From an uncultured Bacilli bacterium (GTDB taxonomy: Bacteria > Bacillota_I > Bacilli_A > RF39 > UBA660), in the NCBI GenBank assembly GCA_944371525.1, contig CALVXP010000005.1:1-49118 (forward strand): 49,118 nucleotides of DNA, written 5' to 3'. A program made the position numbers and the translations under genes. Below are positions 20,469 through 28,391 of the stretch, piece by piece (position 1 is the stretch's first letter; the number at the start of each line of letters is the position of its first letter). The notes beneath the pieces are model-generated. The model searched no databases and was not told where the DNA came from. It saw nothing but the letters and a program-made list of their open reading frames with translations.

Positions 20469-21866
20469 ATGGAAGAAAAAGAGTTAGTTATAATATTTAA
20501 AGCGAGAGATGTAAAAGATCAAACGAGGTTAGAACCTATAAATTGTGTAATAGGTCATTTTGATGAAGCTGAAGATGTTTTTATTGATGAGAAAGGTTAC
20601 ACATATTCGCATTTTTCAAAATTTATGCCTGGTAGGTGTTTTGGTGTTAGACAAAATTTAAAAGAACTAATGTCTAAATTTTCTATACATGATGAAAAAC
20701 AGATGAAAAAGAAATATTTATCATTATTTAAAAAAGGTTATTATTATGTAGGATTACAAGAAAATAAGATAAATTTATTATATAATGATGATGAAAATTC
20801 TACTGATTACAAAATATGTAAAGATATTGATGCTATGGAAGGACCAGAAATATTTACGCAAAGCGATTTAGAAAATGAACAAGATAAAAATTTAGATACT
20901 AATAGTAAAATTAGGATTGACACAAAATATTTAAGAGAAACCGTAAAAAAAAGTGTATTAGCCCAAGATGAAGCAATTGATAAAATTGTTACTACTATAT
21001 GGAAAAATATAAATAATAAAAACAGATCAAATGCAGAAAATATTTTGGTTTCTGGTCCGACAGGTGTAGGTAAAACAGAAATATTTAGAAATATTGCTAA
21101 ACAAATTGGTGTACCAATTATAAAATGTGATGCTAATGATTATACATCAGCAGGATATGTAGGAAAGAACATAGAAGAAATGCTATATTCTTTAATAAGT
21201 AACGCTGATGGAGATTTAGAAAAAGCATCTCATGGAATAATAATAATTGATGAAATTGATAAATTAGCTGGTACAGGGAAAAATGATGAGGTTGCTACTA
21301 CAAAGGTACAAGATGCATTATTGACAATGATTGAAGGCAAAACATATAAAATAAGAAACGAAAATGAAGTTTATAATATAGATACTTCAAAAATTACTTT
21401 TGTAGGTTTAGGAGCTTTTTCAAGGGCAAAAAAGTTTAATACTAAAACAGTAGGATTTAATGTTTCAAATGTTAATAATGAGGATAAATTACCAGATGAA
21501 ACCTTAATAAACTATGGGTTAGAACCGGAATTATTAGGTAGATTTCCAGTTCGTGTTGTTTTAAATGATTTGAAAATAGAAGATTTGTATCATATAACAA
21601 AAGATGCTGAATCAAGTTCTTTAAAACAAGAACTAGAATTTTTAAAAGAGTTAGGAATAGTTGTGAATTTTACTGATGATTTAATTTTAAATATTGCAAA
21701 AAAAGCTTATTCATATAAAAGTGGTGCAAGAGGAATATCCCGTGTTGTATCTGATATGTTAGAAGAAGTAATGAAAGAAATTTCTGACGGTCATGGGAAA
21801 TATAGATATTTAGAATTGCAACCAGAGATAGTAAATGATAAGAAAAGGTATGTTTTAAGAAAATGA
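20469..21866 (+). CDS. ClpX-like AAA+ ATPase with a non-standard N-terminal domain
   Basis: The 465-residue protein has a ClpX-type AAA+ module. Walker A GPTGVGKTE is at about 196-204, the GYVGK pore loop near 229, Walker B IIIIDEIDKL near 258, and the sensor-2 region SGARGISRVVSDML near the end. The zinc-binding N-terminal domain of ClpX (four Cys) is absent. About 150 unrecognised residues containing a FMPGRCFGVRQNLKEL stretch take its place. A TVGFN segment lies where ClpX carries the IGF loop that docks to ClpP, so ClpP partnership is possible but unproven. It could be an unfoldase with a dedicated adaptor-like N-domain. The ATG of the next gene overlaps its TGA stop. Confidence 0.8.
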   Translation: MEEKELVIIFKARDVKDQTRLEPINCVIGHFDEAEDVFIDEKGYTYSHFSKFMPGRCFGVRQNLKELMSKFSIHDEKQMKKKYLSLFKKGYYYVGLQENKINLLYNDDENSTDYKICKDIDAMEGPEIFTQSDLENEQDKNLDTNSKIRIDTKYLRETVKKSVLAQDEAIDKIVTTIWKNINNKNRSNAENILVSGPTGVGKTEIFRNIAKQIGVPIIKCDANDYTSAGYVGKNIEEMLYSLISNADGDLEKASHGIIIIDEIDKLAGTGKNDEVATTKVQDALLTMIEGKTYKIRNENEVYNIDTSKITFVGLGAFSRAKKFNTKTVGFNVSNVNNEDKLPDETLINYGLEPELLGRFPVRVVLNDLKIEDLYHITKDAESSSLKQELEFLKELGIVVNFTDDLILNIAKKAYSYKSGARGISRVVSDMLEEVMKEISDGHGKYRYLELQPEIVNDKKRYVLRK

Positions 21867-22633
21867 AAGAATTAAAAGATATTGAAAAAAGTATAATAAA
21901 GAAATATCGAAAAGAGATATATCGAAGATTTATAAGAGCAATAAATGATTTTGATATGATAAAAAGTGGAGATGTTATTGCTGTTTGTATAAGTGGTGGC
22001 AAAGATAGTTTTTTACTTGCTAAATGTATGCAAGAACTAAAAAGACATAATAAAGTTCCATTTGAGATAAAATTTATTGTCATGAATCCTGGTTATAATC
22101 GAAAAAATCTAAAAAAAATAAAAGAAAACGCTAAAAAATTAAATATTAATATAGATATATTTAAATCAAATATATTTAATGTTGTAGATACTTACGGAAG
22201 TAAAAGTCCATGTTATTTATGCGCAAGAATGCGAAGAGGAGCACTTTATGATTATGCAAGAAGTATTGGTTGCAATAAAATTGCTTTGGGACATCACTTT
22301 AATGATGTAATAGAAACAATTTTATTGAATCAACTTTATAATGGACAATTTTCGGGAATGTTGCCAATATTAGATAGTGATCATTTTAAAGGTATGAAAT
22401 TAATTAGACCACTTTATTATGTAAAAGAAAAAGATATAAAATCTTGGGTTAAATATTGTGAACTTGAATTTTTAGATTGTGCATGCTCTGTAACAAAGAA
22501 AAATGAAGGTAAAAGACAAGAAATAAAGCAATTAGTCAATGAATTAATTAAAACTAATGAAAATGCTGATATTAATATTTTTAATTCAATGTTTAATGTT
22601 AATTCTAACACAACAAGAAATACAAAAGGTTAA
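21863..22633 (+). CDS. TtcA-like tRNA sulfurtransferase (PP-loop ATPase)
   Basis: The 256-residue protein carries the PP-loop SGGKDS (about 44-49) that adenylates the target base, and a CxxC (PCYLC, about 117-120) followed by ARMRRGALYDYAR, as in TtcA, which makes 2-thiocytidine 32 using an iron-sulfur cluster. GHHFNDVIETILL is also characteristic. A third Cys needed for cluster binding may be in DCACSV (about residues 210-215). Its translation overlaps the ClpX-like gene by four bases, an unusual partner. Exact tRNA target is inference. Confidence 0.85.
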   Translation: MKELKDIEKSIIKKYRKEIYRRFIRAINDFDMIKSGDVIAVCISGGKDSFLLAKCMQELKRHNKVPFEIKFIVMNPGYNRKNLKKIKENAKKLNINIDIFKSNIFNVVDTYGSKSPCYLCARMRRGALYDYARSIGCNKIALGHHFNDVIETILLNQLYNGQFSGMLPILDSDHFKGMKLIRPLYYVKEKDIKSWVKYCELEFLDCACSVTKKNEGKRQEIKQLVNELIKTNENADINIFNSMFNVNSNTTRNTKG

Positions 22634-22672
22634 TTATATGTTAATAATATAGATTTATATAATTAGTTATGC

Positions 22673-22678
22673 TATAAT
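22673..22678 (+). promoter_or_regulatory. Extended -10 promoter of the 6S RNA
   Basis: TATAAT with TG one base upstream (22670-22671). No good -35 is visible at 17 bases. Predicted transcription start is near 22685. Confidence 0.55.
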
Positions 22679-22684
22679 TTAGGT

Positions 22685-22863
22685 AGCTAGAGGATACGAT
22701 TTCTGTATATAAAACCGACTAAGTAGATATTTAGGGAATCTAATATATATTATGTGTTGAATGCTTGTAAATTCAAGAATCCTAATTAGTATATTGTGAT
22801 TTACCACCTGTGTGAAACGCGCGGGTTTTATCTAATAAGAAGCCGTTCCTTTGGCTTTTTTTA
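22685..22863 (+). ncRNA. ssrS: 6S RNA (SsrS/BsrA-type)
   Basis: A gene-free stretch of about 180 bases, clearly less AT-biased at its 3' part, bounded by an extended -10 promoter and a terminator. It can fold as a long rod. A closing helix pairs ATAAAACC (22709-22716) with GGTTTTAT (22824-22831), and an inner helix pairs AATATA (22742-22747) with TATATT (22790-22795). The apical hairpin is TTGAAT (22757-22762) with ATTCAA (22771-22776). 6S RNA mimics an open promoter and sequesters vegetative RNA polymerase. The neighbouring tcdA and rarA genes match the Firmicutes 6S setting as I recall it. The main alternative is a structured leader of tcdA, but tcdA has its own promoter after the terminator. 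Confidence 0.65.
22840..22863 (+). terminator. Terminator of the 6S RNA
   Basis: AAGCC-N8-GGCTT hairpin followed by a run of T. Confidence 0.85.
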
Positions 22864-22892
22864 TTGTTTTTTCTTATAATTTGATATATAAT
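22864..22892 (+). promoter_or_regulatory. Promoter of tcdA
   Basis: TTGTTT at 22864-22869, 17-base spacer, TATAAT at 22887-22892, then AAGGTG before ATG 22911. It begins directly after the 6S terminator. Confidence 0.65.
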
Positions 22893-22910
22893 ATAGGGCA
22901 AGGTGTATTT

Positions 22911-23588
22911 ATGTTTGAAAGAGAAATAAATTTAATTGGAATTAGTAATTTTAAAAAAATACAAGAAGTTGTTGTATGTGTCGTAGGCCTTGGTGGAGTA
23001 GGTGGTCATGCAGTAGAAACATTAGTTAGAGCAGGTGTAAAAAAAATAATACTTGTTGATTATGATATTGTTGATATTACTAATAAAAATAGACAAATAA
23101 TTGCATTGGATAGTACTATTGGATCCAGAAAAACAGATGTTATGAAAAGTAGAATATTAGATATTAATAAAGAATGTGATGTAATAATCATTAATGAAAG
23201 ATTAACTTCCGATAATATGGATGTATTATTTAAATATAATATTGATTATTTAATAGATGCATGTGATACTGTTAATGTAAAAAAACAATTAATAAAAATT
23301 TGTATTAATAAAAATATTAATTTTATAAGTTGCATGGGAACTGGTAATAAACTAGATCCTACTAAGCTTGAAATATGTGATATTAGAAAAACTAATTATG
23401 ATCCTTTAGCAAAAATAATAAGGAAATTTGTTAAAGATAATAAAATAAATAATAAAGTAATGGTTGTATCTTCTAAGGAATCACCTATTAAGAATGTTGG
23501 TAAAATTTCTTCAATTAGTTATGTACCATCAATTGCAGGTATTCTTTGTGCAAGTTATATAATAAATAAAATTTTAGAGAAAAATTAA
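22911..23588 (+). CDS. tcdA: tRNA threonylcarbamoyladenosine dehydratase
   Basis: An E1-like ThiF-fold enzyme that cyclises t6A37 of tRNA to ct6A using ATP. The 225-residue protein has GLGGVGGHAVETLVRAGV (nucleotide loop), LVDYDIVDITNKNRQI, DACDTVNVKK and the family-typical MGTGNKLDPTKLEI block. B. subtilis YrvM is somewhat longer (254). ATG 22911 with AAGGTG is the start; upstream in-frame codons fall in the promoter. It sits between the 6S RNA gene and rarA, as in related Firmicutes, though rarA is inverted here. Confidence 0.92.
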   Translation: MFEREINLIGISNFKKIQEVVVCVVGLGGVGGHAVETLVRAGVKKIILVDYDIVDITNKNRQIIALDSTIGSRKTDVMKSRILDINKECDVIIINERLTSDNMDVLFKYNIDYLIDACDTVNVKKQLIKICINKNINFISCMGTGNKLDPTKLEICDIRKTNYDPLAKIIRKFVKDNKINNKVMVVSSKESPIKNVGKISSISYVPSIAGILCASYIINKILEKN

Positions 23589-23618
23589 TATAAAAAATGA
23601 GGAGGAACGAAATAAGAC

Positions 23619-24305
23619 ATGAATATAAAAGCAGAATGTAAAAAGGGGAAAATAAATGTCTATGGGACTTTAAACAATAAAGTTTTAGATGATACATCTA
23701 TATATGTTAAAGAAATATTAGAAATAGAAAACGAGATAGAACTATTAGAAAATGAAAAAAAAGAAATAATTGAAGACATAGAATATAGATATACAATTAT
23801 TGGTAGATTACGTTTTTTAATTCCGTTTATATTACAAACATGTTTTCAGATATTATTTATTTATTGTTTTTTAATTTCTAATATTTTTGGAAAAATTTTT
23901 TTTGCTACAGCTTTTGCTATTCAAACAAGACGAATGAAATTTAATTTTGACAATTTATTTACTTTTAAAAAGCAAGCCTATTTGTCAGTAAATTTTATAA
24001 ATAATGATATTTTAAGACTAAAAAACAGAATAATTGAATTAAATAATAAATCAAAATGTTTTTTGTGTAATGAAGATGATGTTTTTTATATTAGTCAAAA
24101 AAAAGATATTGTTGAAGATAAAGTTGAACTATACGAAGATTATGCACTATATCCTAGTGAATATAGAAGCGCATATTTAAATGGTACTTTAATTAAAACT
24201 CTTAGAGGTATGGATTTTTGTGATGAAGCAGTTAGGAGTTTTGCATATAATATAGAAAATGATTTAATGGGTCAAAATGCAAAAAAATTTATAAGAAAAA
24301 AGTAA
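23619..24305 (+). CDS. Membrane protein of unknown function
   Basis: The 228-residue protein has an N-terminal soluble part with a Glu/Lys-rich helix (about residues 30-58). Two hydrophobic segments follow (about residues 67-108), then a C-terminal soluble domain with a CFLC pair (about residues 147-150) and many acidic residues. GGAGGA precedes the ATG by 12 bases, a slightly long gap. No family recognised. It is convergent with rarA and shares a bidirectional terminator with it. Confidence 0.6.
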   Translation: MNIKAECKKGKINVYGTLNNKVLDDTSIYVKEILEIENEIELLENEKKEIIEDIEYRYTIIGRLRFLIPFILQTCFQILFIYCFLISNIFGKIFFATAFAIQTRRMKFNFDNLFTFKKQAYLSVNFINNDILRLKNRIIELNNKSKCFLCNEDDVFYISQKKDIVEDKVELYEDYALYPSEYRSAYLNGTLIKTLRGMDFCDEAVRSFAYNIENDLMGQNAKKFIRKK

Positions 24306-24335
24306 TTATTATATTTATAATTACTTTATTTTTTT
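24301..24335. terminator. Bidirectional terminator between the membrane protein gene and rarA
   Basis: AGTAATTAT pairs with ATAATTACT. A T-rich run follows on the + strand and an A-rich run precedes the stem, so it can serve both convergent genes. Both stop codons lie in the stem. Confidence 0.7.
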
Positions 24336-25529
24336 TAAATTATCTATAATGTTTTTTAATAATTGTTCGTTTTTATTGTTTTTAGGTACATAGTAAATAT
24401 TATCTTTTATTTTATCAGGTAAATATTGCTGCTTAATGTAACTATTTTGATAATCATGAGGATATTTATATTCAGGATTTCCATTATGTAAATGATTTGG
24501 CACATCACCAGTATTACCTGATTCTATATCACTTAGTGCTTTATCAATAGCGGATTCAGCACTATTAGATTTAGGTGAAAGTGCTAATTCTATTACTACT
24601 GCTGATAAAGGGATTCGTGCTTCAGGGAGTCCTAATCTAAGAGCACAATTAATTGCAGCATCTACTTTAGGCCCCATACTTGGATTTGCTAGTCCTATAT
24701 CTTCATATACAATAACAGAAAGTCTTCTACAAATAGCTTCAATATCTCCTCCTACAATTAATCTCGCTAGATAATAAACACTAGCATTAGGATCACTTCC
24801 ACGAATAGATTTTTGAAAAGCACTAAGGAGATTATAATATCCATCTCCATCTTTATCATGAAAGACATTATTTCTTTGAATAACATTTTTTAGAACATCT
24901 TTAGTTATATGTTTATCGTTAGTAGTAAAATAAGCGACTTCTAATAAGTTATATGCGTGTCTTAAATCATAACCACTAGCATTAGCAATTATTTTATAAC
25001 ATTCTTCATCTATATTAATATCAGTTAATATAGACTTTATTTTATCATTTTTTAAAGCAGAAATAATATCTTCACTAGTTAAGTCATGAAGTTCTAATAA
25101 TTGACATCTACTTCTAATTGCAGGATTAATACTATGATAAGGATTAGAAGTAGTCATTCCGATTAAGACAATAAGACCATTTTCTAAATAAGGAAGAAGT
25201 AAATCTTGTTTATCTTTATTTAATCTATGTATTTCATCCATAATTAAAACTAATCCACCATACATTTTAGCTTCTTCAATTACTGTATCAAAGTCTTTTT
25301 TATTATTAATAACAGCATTTAACATACGGTATTTAACATTTAATTCATTTACTAAAGTAACCGCAATAGAAGTCTTTCCAATACCAGGTTTTCCATATAA
25401 GATAATAGAAAATAATTTATTATTATTAACCCAATTAGTTAAAATTTTATTTTCCCCAATTAAATGTGTTTGTCCAACAATATCAGTTAATTTAGTAGGT
25501 CTTAATTTGTCTGCTAAAAGTTCGTTCAT
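24321..25529 (-). CDS. rarA: Replication-associated recombination ATPase RarA (MgsA)
   Basis: A clamp-loader-like AAA+ ATPase that acts at stalled replication forks. The 402-residue protein starts MNELLADKLRPTKLTDIVGQ. It has Walker A GKPGIGKTS, the DEIHRLNKDKQD Walker B region, an arginine-finger segment (AIRSRCQLLEL) and the C-terminal tetramerisation domain (KSIRGSDPNASVYYLARLIVGGD … NHLHNG). A longer frame to 25679 is rejected because it runs through the divergent promoter region; the ATG at 25529 has a GGATGTGA site. It is the only - strand gene left of the putative terminus, so it runs against the predicted fork direction. Confidence 0.95.
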   Translation of the reverse strand: MNELLADKLRPTKLTDIVGQTHLIGENKILTNWVNNNKLFSIILYGKPGIGKTSIAVTLVNELNVKYRMLNAVINNKKDFDTVIEEAKMYGGLVLIMDEIHRLNKDKQDLLLPYLENGLIVLIGMTTSNPYHSINPAIRSRCQLLELHDLTSEDIISALKNDKIKSILTDINIDEECYKIIANASGYDLRHAYNLLEVAYFTTNDKHITKDVLKNVIQRNNVFHDKDGDGYYNLLSAFQKSIRGSDPNASVYYLARLIVGGDIEAICRRLSVIVYEDIGLANPSMGPKVDAAINCALRLGLPEARIPLSAVVIELALSPKSNSAESAIDKALSDIESGNTGDVPNHLHNGNPEYKYPHDYQNSYIKQQYLPDKIKDNIYYVPKNNKNEQLLKNIIDNLKKIK

Positions 25530-25570
25530 TTTATCACATCCATTTAGTATTTTATCAAAATAATAGTTAA

Positions 25571-25599
25571 TTGTAAACAAAATTAGATTATGATATAAT
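25571..25599 (+). promoter_or_regulatory. Promoter of xerD
   Basis: TTGTAA at 25571-25576, 17-base spacer, TATAAT at 25594-25599 with an extended TG. Confidence 0.75.
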
Positions 25600-25605
25600 C
25601 TAATT
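25581..25605. repeat. Perfect inverted repeat over the xerD -10 element
   Basis: AATTAGATTA (25581-25590) and TAATCTAATT (25596-25605) are exact reverse complements separated by five bases. They cover the -10 of the xerD promoter in the rarA/xerD divergent gap. Possible operator, or a hairpin at the start of the xerD transcript. Confidence 0.7.
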
Positions 25606-25616
25606 AGGGTGTAATT

Positions 25617-26540
25617 ATGATAGATATAAGTAGAAATAAACTTAATGATAAAAATAAAGAAATACTTACTAAATATCAAATATATTTATATACAGAAAGA
25701 CATATGGCAGATAATTCTGTTGATTCATATATATTAGATATAATTAAGTATTTAGAATATTTAAATAAAGATTATAATAATATAATTAAGGATGATATAT
25801 ATAAATATTTAGAAAAATTAGATAAAGATAAATTAAGTGTAACTTCTGTTGAAAGAAAGATTGTATCAATAAAATCATTTCATAAATATTTAGGAAGATT
25901 TCATAATATAAAAGATATTGCAATTAATATAGAACATCCTAAATTTTATAGGAAATTACCTAATACATTAACAATTGAAGAGGTAGAAATGTTATTAGAT
26001 ATTAAATTAGAAACACCATTTGATTATCGAAATAAGGCAATGCTTGAGTTAATGTATGCAACAGGGCTTAGAGTGAGTGAATTGTGCTCTTTAGAGCTAA
26101 AAGATATTGATTTAGAGAACAATTATGTAAGGTGTATAGGAAAGGGTAGTAAAGAAAGAATCGTTCCATATGGAGAAGTTTGTGCCTATTATTTAAGTTT
26201 ATATTTAAATGAATATCGACCTTTACTAAAAAAGAAATATTTAACAGAAAATATATTCTTAAATAATCATGGAAAGAAAATGACAAGACAGGGATTTGAA
26301 TTTATTTTAAATAATATAGTAAAAGAAAAAGGAATTAATAAAACTATTACACCCCATATGTTAAGACACTCTTTTGCAACACATTTACTTAATAATGGGG
26401 CAGATTTACGAAGTATTCAGATAATGTTAGGACACTCTAATTTATCTACTACTCAAATATATACTAATATAAGTAGAGAAGTATTAAGAGAAAATTATGA
26501 TTTATATCATCCGGAATATAAAAAGAAAGATGATAACTAA
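25617..26540 (+). CDS. xerD: Tyrosine recombinase XerC/XerD type
   Basis: Resolves chromosome dimers at dif. The 307-residue protein has an N-terminal SAM-like core-binding domain (about residues 15-110) and a catalytic domain with all residues. These are Arg about 152 (ATGLRVSEL), Lys in GKGSKERIVP, HMLRHSFATHLL (His and Arg), GHSNLSTTQIY (His and nucleophile Tyr about 282). No second Xer gene is in the window. XerC and XerD cannot be separated firmly; the symbol is the better guess. It lies 1.4 kb from the candidate dif site, a suggestive pairing. Confidence 0.9.
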   Translation: MIDISRNKLNDKNKEILTKYQIYLYTERHMADNSVDSYILDIIKYLEYLNKDYNNIIKDDIYKYLEKLDKDKLSVTSVERKIVSIKSFHKYLGRFHNIKDIAINIEHPKFYRKLPNTLTIEEVEMLLDIKLETPFDYRNKAMLELMYATGLRVSELCSLELKDIDLENNYVRCIGKGSKERIVPYGEVCAYYLSLYLNEYRPLLKKKYLTENIFLNNHGKKMTRQGFEFILNNIVKEKGINKTITPHMLRHSFATHLLNNGADLRSIQIMLGHSNLSTTQIYTNISREVLRENYDLYHPEYKKKDDN

Positions 26541-26557
26541 AATATTATAAAATATGG

Positions 26558-26563
26558 TATAAT
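26558..26563 (+). promoter_or_regulatory. Extended -10 of the phosphohexomutase gene
   Basis: TGgTATAAT (TATAAT 26558-26563), with no clear -35. GGAGGA and ATG 26587 follow. Confidence 0.5.
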
Positions 26564-26586
26564 TAATATATAGAATGGAGGATAAA

Positions 26587-27945
26587 ATGAAAGTTAATAA
26601 ATTAATGTTTAGAGAATATGATATAAGAGGTATATATAATGAGGATATAGATGAAGAAGTTTCTTATTTAATTGGTAGAGCTTTTGGTAGTAATTTAAAA
26701 AGAATGGGTAAAACAGAAACTTTAGTAGGATACGATAATAGAATATCTTCACCGATTATTGAAGAAAATTTAGTAAGAGGTATTACAGAGTCAGGAATTA
26801 ATGTAGTAAGACTAGGATTAGTTACTACGCCAATGTATTATTATGGATGGGATTTACTTAATATTAAATGTGGTGTTATGATTACAGCATCTCATAATCC
26901 TAAAGAATATAATGGTTTTAAATTTAGTTATAATGGCATTCATAATGCTTATGGAAAAGATGTATATGATTTATATGATACTATCATTAATAAAGATTTT
27001 ACAAATGGTAATGGTACTATAACTAATAGAGATATAAAAAGCGAATATATAAAGTTATTATGGGAAAATATTAAACTTGGTAATCGTAAATTAAAGGTTG
27101 TATACGATTGTGGTAATGGAACTACTAGTATAGTAGCCAAAGATGTATTTAATAATCCTAATATTGAGTTTATTCCTATATTTGCTGATTCTAATCCTGA
27201 ATTTCCTAATCATCATCCTGATCCTTGTGTAGAAGAAAATTTAAGAGATTTAAAGAAAAAAGTATTAGAAACACAAGCTGATGTTGGTATTGCTTTTGAT
27301 GGCGATGGCGATAGAGTAGGGGTGGTAGACGAGAAGGGGAATATGATTGATATTGATAAATACATGATAATTATATGGCGTGATATTTATAACAAAGTTA
27401 AAAATAAAAAAGGATTATTTGATATAAAATGTTCAAAAGTATTAGAAGATGAATTAATTAAATTAGGTATTGAACCAGTGTGTTATCGTTCAGGTAACTC
27501 ATATACTAAAGCTATGTCAGCCCGTGGCGATTTTCCATTTTCTGGAGAGTATTCTGGACATGTATTCTTTAGAGACAAATTCCCTGGATATGATGACGGA
27601 ATATACGCTGGTTTAAGATTAATTGAAATATTATCTAAAACTAATAAAAATGTATCAGAATTGCTTGAAGGAATTAATACTTATTACAGTACAAAGGAAT
27701 TAAAAATGAAAGTAAATGATGAAATAAAGTTTGGTATCGTTAATAAAGTTAAAGATTATTGCATTAGTAAAAATTATAAAATACTTACAATAGATGGTGT
27801 TAAAGTTTTATTTGACGATGGATCAGCAGTTGTTAGAGCCTCTAATACAGGACCTAATATTACTATGAGATATGAAGCTAAAACTAAAGAAAGATTAAAT
27901 GAAATAGAACAAGAATTTACTAATTTATTAAGTGAATTACTTTAG
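26587..27945 (+). CDS. manB: Phosphomannomutase/phosphoglucomutase
   Basis: Interconverts hexose 1- and 6-phosphates to feed nucleotide-sugar and surface glycan synthesis. The 452-residue protein has the phosphoserine loop TASHNP (Ser about 102), the Mg2+ loop DGDGDR (about 238), the sugar-recognition loop GEYSGH, and a C-terminal phosphate-binding RASNTGPNIT. This matches the bacterial PMM/PGM group. ATG 26587 is chosen because GGAGGA overlaps the in-frame ATG at 26575. It is the last + strand gene before the strand switch, and no terminator is apparent after it. Confidence 0.92.
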   Translation: MKVNKLMFREYDIRGIYNEDIDEEVSYLIGRAFGSNLKRMGKTETLVGYDNRISSPIIEENLVRGITESGINVVRLGLVTTPMYYYGWDLLNIKCGVMITASHNPKEYNGFKFSYNGIHNAYGKDVYDLYDTIINKDFTNGNGTITNRDIKSEYIKLLWENIKLGNRKLKVVYDCGNGTTSIVAKDVFNNPNIEFIPIFADSNPEFPNHHPDPCVEENLRDLKKKVLETQADVGIAFDGDGDRVGVVDEKGNMIDIDKYMIIIWRDIYNKVKNKKGLFDIKCSKVLEDELIKLGIEPVCYRSGNSYTKAMSARGDFPFSGEYSGHVFFRDKFPGYDDGIYAGLRLIEILSKTNKNVSELLEGINTYYSTKELKMKVNDEIKFGIVNKVKDYCISKNYKILTIDGVKVLFDDGSAVVRASNTGPNITMRYEAKTKERLNEIEQEFTNLLSELL

Positions 27946-27980
27946 TATATTCTCTCTATTCATTTCTTCTATTTTATAGA

Positions 27981-28008
27981 ACTTAACATAATATACATTA
28001 TCGTACTT
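27981..28008 (-). other. dif: Putative dif site
   Basis: Read on the - strand it consists of AAGTACGATAA (XerC-side arm), TGTATA (centre) and TTATGTTAAGT (XerD-side arm). Against the Firmicutes dif consensus as I know it (arms ACTKYSTAKAA and TTATGTWAACT, centre TRTATA), 23 of 28 positions agree. The centre and the inner parts of both arms agree completely. It lies where gene orientation flips and 1.4 kb from a Xer recombinase gene. It is the likely site of XerCD dimer resolution. Confidence 0.75.
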
Positions 28009-28314
28009 AGATAAATAAAAAGAAATAGATAAATAAATAATCATATTTAATATAATTTATAATTAAATTTATAATAAATATATGTATAATACTATCTTCT
28101 TACTTCTTATATATAATAATTTAAATATAATATAAATTAATTAAGATAATTATTTATGTTAAAACTATTTTAAATTTATTATATTAACTTTAATAAATTA
28201 ATTATTTGTATATTTTATTATGCTTATAATTAATTTGAGTAATATAATTGTCCATAAATTTATTTCCCAAATTAATATAGAGCCAATAAATAAGTAGATA
28301 AATTAACATTACCT

Positions 28315-28350
28315 ACTCCCCTATTTAAATTAAAAAAACAATAGGGGAGT
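28315..28350. repeat. GC-rich 11-bp inverted repeat near the terminus
   Basis: ACTCCCCTATT (28315-28325) and AATAGGGGAGT (28340-28350) are exact reverse complements with a 14-base AT spacer. No T run follows on either strand, so it is not a normal terminator. It stands out in an almost GC-free region. Confidence 0.75.
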
Positions 28351-28357
28351 TGTACAT

Positions 28358-28391
28358 AAAAAAATCTAGGATTAATATAAGTTCCTAGATT
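28358..28391 (-). terminator. Terminator of the HTH regulator gene
   Basis: On the - strand AATCTAGGA pairs with TCCTAGATT and a T run follows. The stop codon of the gene is in the loop. Confidence 0.85.

Larger units (their letters stand above)
27946..28371. other. AT-rich gene-free strand-switch region (putative replication terminus)
   Basis: A 426-base stretch with no credible coding frame, composed almost only of A and T between about 28010 and 28310. It separates a + strand gene block (left) from a mostly - strand block (right). It holds the dif-like site at 27981-28008 and a GC-rich inverted repeat at 28315-28350. No rRNA or tRNA is visible. Confidence 0.7.

Noticed and set aside
21670-22083. 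137-codon frame on - spanning the ClpX-like/TtcA junction
   Set aside because: It opposes two recognised genes and has no ribosome site or promoter.
22685-22863. SRP RNA, tmRNA or a tcdA riboswitch instead of 6S RNA
   Set aside because: The SRP apical GGAA motif and the tmRNA ends are missing, and tcdA has a separate promoter after the terminator.
25530-25679. 50-residue N-terminal extension of rarA
   Set aside because: It would run through the divergent promoter and into xerD; RarA homologues start at the MNELLADKLRP-type sequence.
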